From positions 38,553 through 102,552 of the forward strand of contig JBKCXU010000115.1 of the NCBI GenBank assembly GCA_046316025.1: 64,000 nt of DNA, written 5' to 3'. Below the pieces are notes generated by a model. That model was not told the DNA's origin. It did no database searches and was given only the letters and a program-made list of their open reading frames with translations. A program made the position numbers and the translations under genes. This stretch comes from JAJTHJ01 sp046316025. Lineage in GTDB: Bacteria; Pseudomonadota; Gammaproteobacteria; Burkholderiales; Burkholderiaceae_F. Below, piece by piece: positions 52,754-60,538 of this stretch (positions are counted from its first letter, which is position 1; each line of letters opens with the position of its first letter).

Positions 52754-55459
52754 ATGAAGCGAATGCTGTTCAATGCCACCCATGCGGAAGAGCTGCGGGT
52801 GGCGATCGTCGATGGCCAGAAGCTGATCGACATCGATATCGAAACAGCCGGGCGCGAGCAGCGCAAGTCCAACATCTACAAAGGGGTCGTCACCCGGGTC
52901 GAGCCGAGCCTGGAAGCCTGCTTCGTCGAATACGGCGAAGAGCGGCACGGCTTTTTGCCCTTCAAGGAGATCTCCCGCCAGTTCTTCAAGCCCGGCGTGG
53001 ACGTGGGCCGCGCCCGCGTCCAGGAGGCGATTGCCGAGGGCCAGGAACTGATCGTCCAGGTCGAAAAGGAAGAGCGCGGCAACAAGGGCGCGGCGCTGAC
53101 CACGTTCATCTCGCTCGCCGGCCGCTACCTGGTTCTGATGCCCAACAACCCGCGCGGCGGCGGCGTGTCGCGCCGGGTCGAGGGCGACGAGCGGCAGGAA
53201 CTGCGCGAGGCGATCGACGCGCTCGACCTGCCCGCCGGCATGAGCGTCATCGCCCGCACCGCCGGCATCGGCCGCGCCGTCGAAGAACTGCAATGGGACC
53301 TGAAGTACCTGTTGCAGTTGTGGAAGGCGATCACCGACGCGGTGCAGCAGGTCAAGGCGCCCGAACTGATCTATCTCGAGTCCAGTCTCGTGATCCGCGC
53401 CATCCGCGACTACTTCCACCCGTCGATCGCCGAAATCCTGATCGACACCGAAGAGGTCTTCGAGCAGGCCCGCACTTTCGTTGAGCTCGTGATGCCGGAC
53501 GTCGCCCCGCGGGTCAAGCGCTACCGCGACGACGTGCCGCTGTTCTCGCGCTTCCAGATCGAGCACCAGATCGAAACCGCGCACTCGCGCACGGTGCCGC
53601 TGCCCTCGGGCGGCGCGATCGTGATCGACCACACCGAGGCGCTGGTGGCGATCGACGTGAACTCCGCGCGCGCCACCCGCGGCGCCGACATCGAAGAAAC
53701 CGCCACCAAGACCAACCTCGAAGCGGCCGACGAAGCCGCCCGCCAGTTGCGCCTGCGCGATCTGGGCGGACTGATCGTGATCGACTTCATCGACATGGAG
53801 GAAGGCAAGAACCAGCGCGCCGTCGAGCAGCGGCTGAAGGATGCGCTGCACTACGACCGCGCCCGCGTGCAGATGGGCAAGATCTCGCGGTTCGGGCTGA
53901 TGGAACTGTCGCGCCAGCGGCTGCGCCCAGCGCTGTCCGAGGGTTCGCACGTGACTTGCCCGCGCTGCAACGGTGTGGGCGTGATCCGCGACACCGAAAG
54001 CTCCGCGCTGCACATCCTGCGCATCCTGCAAGAGGAGGCGATGAAGGACAACACCGCCGCCGTGCACGCCCAGGTGCCGGTGGACGTGGCGACCTTCCTG
54101 CTCAACGAGAAGCGCGGCGAGATCACCAAGATGGAAGCGCGGCTGCGCGTGGCGATCGTGCTGATCCCGAACAAGCACCTGGAGACGCCGCATTACAAGA
54201 TCGAGCGCCTGAAGCACGACGACGAGCGGCTCGACCTGGCCAAGCTCAGTTTCGAGCGTGCCGAAGCGCCGGCGGCGGACACACCGTATCTGCGCGCCGA
54301 CGCCGAAGGCGAGAAGGCCAAGCCGAAGAAGGAGCCGGTGGTGCGCGGCATCGTCCCGGCCACACCGGCGCCGGTGGCTGCGCCCGCACCGCAGATCGCG
54401 GTACCGGTGGCAGCGATGCCGGCGGCCAAGCCGTCGCTGTGGAGCCGGATCGCCGCGTGGTTCGGCGGCGGCGCCGAGCCGGCGGCTCCCGCCTTGGCGG
54501 AAGTGGCCAAGCCCGACAACGGCGCCAAACGTGAGCGCGGCCCCGCCGGCCGCGACGACCGCCGGCGCGACGGCCGCCGCGGAGAACGCCGCGACGACCG
54601 CCGTGACGAGCGCAAGGCCGGTGAGCGCGATGGCCGCCGCGACGGTCGCGGTGACGAGCGTCGCGACGAACGCAAGCCGCGCCCGCAGCAAGCGCTGATG
54701 GCCGAAGCCGAAACGCAAAAGCCCGCCGGCGCCGCCCTGGCCGAGGCCAAGCAGGACAAGCCGCGCGATGAGCGCCGCGACCGCCGCCGCCGCGGCGACC
54801 GGCCCGAGCGCGCACCGCGCGAGACCGCCGAGACACCAGGCGCGACGATCGAGGCGCTGCCGCTCGCCGCAGTAGACAACGGCGCGCCGGTCGTGCCCGT
54901 GGTGACGCCGACTGCCGCCGAAGGTGAGACGCAGCCGGGCGAGGCCGTGCTCGCAGCGGAAGGCGGGGAAGGCAGCGAGGAGAAGCGCGGTCGCCGCCGC
55001 CGCCGCCGTCGCGGGCGTGGTGGCGAGCGTAGCGACGGCGCGCCGGGCAGCGAAAGCGCGGACAACGGCGACATCGCCGACATCGCCGAGGCTGAAGTCG
55101 AAGGCGCCGAGGCCGTGGCCGAACTGACCGAAGCCGTCGCCGCCGAGCCGCCGCCCGCACCGGTGATGGTCGTCAGCGCCCTCGAGCCCACTCCGCCCCC
55201 CGCGGCGCCCGCGCACGTTGTCCTGGAGTTGCCCAAGGCCGCCCCGGCGCCCATGCCGATCGAAGAACTCGCCCCGGTGCTGCAGAGCGCCGGTTTGGTG
55301 CTGGTGCAGACCGACGGTGGCAAGCTTGGCGAGGCGCAAGCCCGCATCGCCGCCGAGCCCGCCCCGGCGCGCGCTCCGCGCGAGCGGCCGGTGCTGCCTG
55401 CGCTGGATACCGCGCCGCTGCTGCAGGTGGAGACGCGGAAGGCTGTGGAGTCGGTGTAG
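52754..55459 (+). CDS. rne: Ribonuclease E
   Basis: Main mRNA-decay and rRNA/tRNA-processing endonuclease. 901 residues from ATG 52754, preceded by AGGAG. S1 domain at about 39-120 (SNIYKGVVTRVEPSLEACFVEY), RNase H-like and DNase I-like parts with catalytic Asp301 (LVAIDVNSARA) and Asp344 (LIVIDFIDME), and the zinc-link TCPRCNGVG (Cys402, Cys405). From about 515 the protein is low-complexity: Ala/Pro stretches, then an Arg/Asp/Glu-rich segment (about 595-690, RRDERR-type units) and an RRRRRRGRGG box near 750, which would bind RNA and partner proteins. The last 60 residues contain a conserved-looking MPIEELAPVLQSAGLVLVQTD tail. Confidence 0.96.
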   Translation: MKRMLFNATHAEELRVAIVDGQKLIDIDIETAGREQRKSNIYKGVVTRVEPSLEACFVEYGEERHGFLPFKEISRQFFKPGVDVGRARVQEAIAEGQELIVQVEKEERGNKGAALTTFISLAGRYLVLMPNNPRGGGVSRRVEGDERQELREAIDALDLPAGMSVIARTAGIGRAVEELQWDLKYLLQLWKAITDAVQQVKAPELIYLESSLVIRAIRDYFHPSIAEILIDTEEVFEQARTFVELVMPDVAPRVKRYRDDVPLFSRFQIEHQIETAHSRTVPLPSGGAIVIDHTEALVAIDVNSARATRGADIEETATKTNLEAADEAARQLRLRDLGGLIVIDFIDMEEGKNQRAVEQRLKDALHYDRARVQMGKISRFGLMELSRQRLRPALSEGSHVTCPRCNGVGVIRDTESSALHILRILQEEAMKDNTAAVHAQVPVDVATFLLNEKRGEITKMEARLRVAIVLIPNKHLETPHYKIERLKHDDERLDLAKLSFERAEAPAADTPYLRADAEGEKAKPKKEPVVRGIVPATPAPVAAPAPQIAVPVAAMPAAKPSLWSRIAAWFGGGAEPAAPALAEVAKPDNGAKRERGPAGRDDRRRDGRRGERRDDRRDERKAGERDGRRDGRGDERRDERKPRPQQALMAEAETQKPAGAALAEAKQDKPRDERRDRRRRGDRPERAPRETAETPGATIEALPLAAVDNGAPVVPVVTPTAAEGETQPGEAVLAAEGGEGSEEKRGRRRRRRRGRGGERSDGAPGSESADNGDIADIAEAEVEGAEAVAELTEAVAAEPPPAPVMVVSALEPTPPPAAPAHVVLELPKAAPAPMPIEELAPVLQSAGLVLVQTDGGKLGEAQARIAAEPAPARAPRERPVLPALDTAPLLQVETRKAVESV

Positions 55460-55505
55460 GCGTCGTCCCTTCCGCGTTTCGGGCGAGGTTGCGGCGCCAA
55501 CGAAG

Positions 55506-55570
55506 CCCTCACCCCCGGCCCCTCTCCCGCTGATGCGCGCGAGGGTGGCGCCGAAGGCGCCGGGTGAGGG
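55506..55570. repeat. Palindromic intergenic repeat (type B), rne-moaA gap
   Basis: About 65 bases, ccctcacccccggcc at one edge and gcgccgggtgaggg at the other, with inner hairpin ctctcccgctgatgcgcgcgag and ggcgcc-gaa-ggcgcc. A shortened relative of the 85-base units at 23762 and 28760. It could also act as the rne terminator. Confidence 0.8.
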
Positions 55571-55658
55571 CGAATCGCCGCCACGTCCCGTGCGGCCCTC
55601 CCAAGGCTCGCGCTTGCGCTCCACCCGACCGGTAACATCGCCTCGGTAGGCTCCCGCG

Positions 55659-56762
<1,104 letters not shown>

Positions 56763-56763
56763 C

Positions 56764-57345
56764 GTGGCCGCCCTCGACCGCAGCGCCATCACCGGGCTGA
56801 TCCTCGCCGGCGGGCGCGGCACGCGGCTGGGGGGCGAGGACAAGGGTCTCGCGCTGTTCCAAGGCCGCCGTCTCGTCGAGCACGCGATCGAGCGCCTCTT
56901 CCCGCAGGTCGCAACCGTGATCGTCAGCGCCAACCGCAACCGCGAGCGTTATGAAGCACTGGGCTGGCCGGTCGTCGCCGACGACGACGCCACGTTCGCC
57001 GGCCCACTCGCCGGCATGCTCGCGGGCCTGCGCGCGGCGCGCACCGACTGGCTCGCGACGGTGCCCTGCGACGCGCCGCACTTTCCGTCCGACCTGGTCG
57101 CGCAGCTGGTGGCGGGAATCGGGTCCGCGCACGCAGCGGTCGCCAGCGTCGACGGCAAAGCGCAACCCGTGTTCTGCCTTCTGCACCGCTCGGCTGCGGA
57201 CTCACTCGCCCCCACGCTGCGCGCGAACCAGCGAGCAGCAGTTCATTGGCTCACCACCATCGGCGCGCAGACGGTGCCCTTTGCCAATGCGCGCGCTTTT
57301 GCCAACCTGAACACCGCGCAAGACTTTGCGGCGGCGCTGGCATGA
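56764..57345 (+). CDS. mobA: Molybdenum cofactor guanylyltransferase
   Basis: Adds GMP to molybdopterin. 193 residues from GTG 56764, one base after the moaA stop. LILAGGRGTRLGGEDKGLALFQGR is the nucleotide-binding signature; TVPCDAPHFPSDLV holds the metal-binding Asp; FANLNTAQDFA is the C-terminal NTP_transf mark. Overlaps moeA by ATGA, so moaA-mobA-moeA are translated together. Confidence 0.93.
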   Translation: MAALDRSAITGLILAGGRGTRLGGEDKGLALFQGRRLVEHAIERLFPQVATVIVSANRNRERYEALGWPVVADDDATFAGPLAGMLAGLRAARTDWLATVPCDAPHFPSDLVAQLVAGIGSAHAAVASVDGKAQPVFCLLHRSAADSLAPTLRANQRAAVHWLTTIGAQTVPFANARAFANLNTAQDFAAALA

Positions 57346-58718
57346 ATACAGAGTTGTCCGTCGCCGACGCGCTGGCGCTGCTCGCTCCGCGCGTGCCGGT
57401 GGTTGGTCGCACCAAAACGGTGGCCGCGGCCAGCGCGCTGGGCCGCGTGCTGGCGCAGCCCGTTGCTTCACGGCTCGATCTGCCCGCCTTCGACAACGCC
57501 GCGATGGACGGCTACGCGCTGCGCGCCGCCGACGCCACAGGCCCGGCCACACGGCTGCGGCTCGTGGGCCGCGCGCTGGCCGGCCATGCCTGGGGCGGCA
57601 CGATAGGCACCGGCGAGTGCGTGCGCATCACCACCGGCGCGCCGATGCCGCAGGGCGCGGACGCAGTCGTGATGCAGGAGCTCGCGCGCGTGGCGGGCGA
57701 TGCGGTGGAGATCGATGGCCCCATCGCCGCGGGCCTCAGTTGCCGGCTGCGCGGTGAGCATGTGCGCCTGGGCGAAACGGTGCTGTTGGCGGGGCGACGG
57801 CTGGCGAGCTACGACCTCGGCCTGATCGCCGCGGCGGGCGTGGCGCGCATCGACGTGCACGAGTGGTTGCGTGTTGGAGTGCTCTCCACCGGCAACGAAC
57901 TGGCCGACCCGCCCTCTCCCTTGCCGAGCGGCGGCGCCTATGACGGCAACCGGCCCATGCTGCTGGCGGCGCTCGCCCAAGCGGGGTTCGAAGCGATCGA
58001 CCTCGGCATCTGCCCCGACCGCGGCGATGCGTTCAACGCCATCGTCGACCGCACGCTGAACATGGGCCTGCATGCGCTGCTCACCACCGGCGGCGCTGCG
58101 CAGGGCGATGCGGACATCGTGCGGCAGGCGGGCAGCGTGGAGTTCGTGCCGCTCAACATTCGGCCGGGGCGCGGCGTGGTGTTCGGCTTGCTCCATGGTG
58201 ACGACCCACGCCCCCACCCCAACCCTCCCCCGCAGGCGGGGGAGGGAGAAGTCCCCCTCCCCTGCGAAGCGGGGCAGGGTTGGGGTGGCGGCGTGGCTCC
58301 TGGACCGAAGCTCGCATCCAGCGATACGCCTCGGCCTGTCGCGCAAGTAGCGCCGCAAGAAAGCAGGCGTCGCTCGCCGCTCGTCTTGATCGGTCTGCCC
58401 GGCAACGCGGTCGCCGCCTATGTGATGTACCGCCTGCTCGCCCGCCCGCTGCTCGAGCGCAGGGGGGGCGGCGAAGCGCGCGTGCCGACCGCGCTGCCAC
58501 TGCCGCTCGCCAGCGCGCTGCGCCACAAAGGCGGCCGCACCGACTACCGCCGCGCGCGCATCGTGACGCGCGCCGATGGCACGCCGGCGGTGGAGCCGCT
58601 CGCCCAGCAGGGCTCGGCGATGCTGCTGAGCCTCAGCGATGCCGACGTGCTGATCGCGGTCGGCCCGCAAGCGGCCTACGCTGCGGGCGACCCGATTCCG
58701 ACGCTGCCGCTTAACTGA
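57342..58718 (+). CDS. moeA: Molybdopterin molybdenumtransferase with repeat-derived insertion
   Basis: Inserts molybdate into adenylated molybdopterin. 458 residues, about 50 longer than usual. Family motifs: SRLDLPAFDNAAMDGYA, RITTGAPMPQGADAVVMQE, VLSTGNEL, YDGNRPMLLAAL, LTTGGAAQGD and LIGLPGNAVAAYVMY. The extra 55 or so residues lie between GRGVVFGLL and LVLIGLPGN, a place where normal MoeA has only a short turn. They are low-complexity (Pro, Gly) and are encoded by a palindromic intergenic-type repeat at 58209-58293 plus unrelated sequence; the frame is kept open. Whether the enzyme is active is unknown. Ends tail to tail with the copper oxidase, overlapping by 8 bases. Confidence 0.9.
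   Translation: MNTELSVADALALLAPRVPVVGRTKTVAAASALGRVLAQPVASRLDLPAFDNAAMDGYALRAADATGPATRLRLVGRALAGHAWGGTIGTGECVRITTGAPMPQGADAVVMQELARVAGDAVEIDGPIAAGLSCRLRGEHVRLGETVLLAGRRLASYDLGLIAAAGVARIDVHEWLRVGVLSTGNELADPPSPLPSGGAYDGNRPMLLAALAQAGFEAIDLGICPDRGDAFNAIVDRTLNMGLHALLTTGGAAQGDADIVRQAGSVEFVPLNIRPGRGVVFGLLHGDDPRPHPNPPPQAGEGEVPLPCEAGQGWGGGVAPGPKLASSDTPRPVAQVAPQESRRRSPLVLIGLPGNAVAAYVMYRLLARPLLERRGGGEARVPTALPLPLASALRHKGGRTDYRRARIVTRADGTPAVEPLAQQGSAMLLSLSDADVLIAVGPQAAYAAGDPIPTLPLN
58209..58293. repeat. Palindromic repeat (type A) inside moeA
   Basis: About 85 bases with a hairpin ccctcccccgc/gcgggggaggg on the left, cccctcccctgc/gcggggcagggttgggg on the right, and outer arms cgcccccaccccaaccct/agggttggggtggcggcg. 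Matches the element at 7463-7566 in outline and edges. It stands in the coding sequence of moeA, where it adds residues to the protein. Confidence 0.85.
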
Positions 58719-60222
58719 CCGACAGCGTACCCATCATGCCCTGATCCTCGTGTTCGAGGAGGTGGCAGTGGTACATGCGCAGCCCCGGCAGCGACTGCCG
58801 CACCTTTAAACGCACCGTCTCGCCACGGGCCACGTTGACGGTGTCTTTCCATGCCAGCCAGGGCGCCGGGATCGTCGTGCCGCCGCTCACGCGCTCGACC
58901 ACTTGGAACTGCGTGCCGTGCACGTGGAAGGGGTGATCCATGCCGGTGGGATTGACGACCTCCCACAGTTCGACCGCGCCGACGCGGCTCGTCGCGTCGA
59001 TGCGGTTGGGGTCGAAGCTGCGCCCGTTGATCGTGAAGGCGCCCATCGTCATGCCCGTCATGCCGCCCATCATCCCCGCCGGGCCGAGTACGAAGCGCTG
59101 GCTCGCCGTGGCGGCGGGCAGCGCGGCCAGCGGGCGCAGGCTCGACGGCAGTGCGACCGGCGCCACCGCGGCCCCTTGCGCGCGCACGGTGAGCAAAGCC
59201 TCGGCTGCGCGCACCATGCCGCCGACGCCCATCATCATCGAGCCGCGGTCGTAGGGCAGCGCCCGCAACACGCTGCCGGTGGTAAACGCAACCACCACCT
59301 CGGCCCTCTCGCCGGGTGCCAGCAGCACTTCGGACACACCCGCGAGCGGCGCGGCCAGCAGGCCGCCGTCGCTGCCGATCAGCGTCATCGTCAGCGCGTC
59401 GAACGCCAGCCGCAGATAGCGGGCGTTGGTGGCGTTGAACAAGCGCAGCCGGTGCGTGGCGCCCGGCGCGGTGGTCAGCACCGGGCGGCGGCCGCCGTTG
59501 ACGAGCAGCACATCGCCTTCGCGGCCGAACATGTAATCCATGCCGATGTTGGGCGCGATCTGGTAGTTGGCGTCCAGCCGCAGGTCGTTGAACACGAGCG
59601 GCGTATCGACAATGCCCGCCGGCAGCGGATCGACCGCGGGCCGCACGAGAAAAGCCCCGGTCAGCCCGCGGAACACTTGCTCATGCGTGACGCGATGCGG
59701 ATGCGGGTGATACCAGTACGAGGCGGCACTGTCCGCCGGCAGAGTGAACTCGTAGACGCGCGTGGCGCCGGGTGCGACCGGGTCGAGTGGGTTACCGTCC
59801 TCGCTTGCCGGCACCGGCATGCCGTGCCAGTGGATGGTCGACTCCTGCGCCGGCAGCCCGTTTGTGAAGGCGATGCGCACCCGGTCGCCGGCGCGAGCCT
59901 CGATCACCGGGCCGGGCACGGCACCGTTGTAGGCCCAGAAGGTGGTGCGCCGGCCGGGCGCCGTCTCGATCTGCGTGGGCGCCGCCGTCAATGCCGCCTC
60001 GAACGTGCCCGCCACGGCGCTGGTGTTTACGAGCCGCGACAGGGCGCGCAGCGGTTGGCCTTCGCTCAAGCTGGGTGTGGTGCCTAGCGGCGGGTTGCTC
60101 GTCCCGGTGCTCGGGCTGCCGCTGTGCATCGGGCCCATCGGCGAGTCCGACCCGCCACCGCCACCGCAGGCGGCAAGCCAGGCCGCACTGCCGGCGGCGC
60201 CGAGAAACTGTCTGCGATCCAT
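58711..60222 (-). CDS. Exported multicopper oxidase
   Basis: 503 residues. It begins MDRRQFLGAAGSAAWLAAC: a twin-arginine-type RRQFL followed by a hydrophobic run and a possible lipobox LAAC, so it is exported, perhaps folded, and perhaps lipid-anchored. Copper ligands are complete: STIHWHG (His131, His133), YWYHPHPH (His172, His174), HPFHVHG and MYHCHLLEHEDQGMMG with the type 1 Cys and axial Met. The Met-rich segment (MMGGMTGMTMGAF) before the last domain recalls CueO-like copper-tolerance oxidases. Likely role: copper(I) or metal oxidation in the envelope. No copper sensor gene is near. Confidence 0.88.
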   Translation of the reverse strand: MDRRQFLGAAGSAAWLAACGGGGGSDSPMGPMHSGSPSTGTSNPPLGTTPSLSEGQPLRALSRLVNTSAVAGTFEAALTAAPTQIETAPGRRTTFWAYNGAVPGPVIEARAGDRVRIAFTNGLPAQESTIHWHGMPVPASEDGNPLDPVAPGATRVYEFTLPADSAASYWYHPHPHRVTHEQVFRGLTGAFLVRPAVDPLPAGIVDTPLVFNDLRLDANYQIAPNIGMDYMFGREGDVLLVNGGRRPVLTTAPGATHRLRLFNATNARYLRLAFDALTMTLIGSDGGLLAAPLAGVSEVLLAPGERAEVVVAFTTGSVLRALPYDRGSMMMGVGGMVRAAEALLTVRAQGAAVAPVALPSSLRPLAALPAATASQRFVLGPAGMMGGMTGMTMGAFTINGRSFDPNRIDATSRVGAVELWEVVNPTGMDHPFHVHGTQFQVVERVSGGTTIPAPWLAWKDTVNVARGETVRLKVRQSLPGLRMYHCHLLEHEDQGMMGTLSVS

Positions 60223-60538
60223 GGCGGCCCTTCACGGCGCCCGAACGGGGCCGGTGTGCTGGGCAGTCTGCGCGTGAGAGGCGCGCGGTGCTTGACCCAG
60301 GTCACTGCGCGGCGAGCACGGCCACATGAGGGCCGCGGCGACACTCTCCTCGCCCGCGTCGACACGACAGTGCCCCGGGGGGCGGGCAGTTTGTACTCCG
60401 CGACGTAGACCCAACAGCCGTGCCACGTCCGCCTGGTCGTGCCGAACAGTTTGTAACTCATCCCTCGGGTCCGGCAAACCCGATGGCGTACCGGTGCGTA
60501 TATCTTCCCCCCGCCCGATAACGCAGAGAGGTATCTCC
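60223..60538. promoter_or_regulatory. Divergent gap with a direct repeat
   Basis: 316 bases between the oxidase and lipoprotein genes, no gene seen. It holds cagtttgtactc at 60387-60398 and cagtttgtaactc at 60447-60459, exactly 60 bases apart, which could be binding sites for a regulator of one or both genes. A gtatatc stretch near 60499 might serve as a -10 element toward the lipoprotein. I see no MerR-type CueR site. Confidence 0.4.

Noticed and set aside
60326..60538. Upstream in-frame extension of the propeller/beta-lactamase lipoprotein
   Set aside because: It would bury the signal peptide about 70 residues inside the protein; ATG 60539 has its own ribosome site and gives a normal lipoprotein signal.
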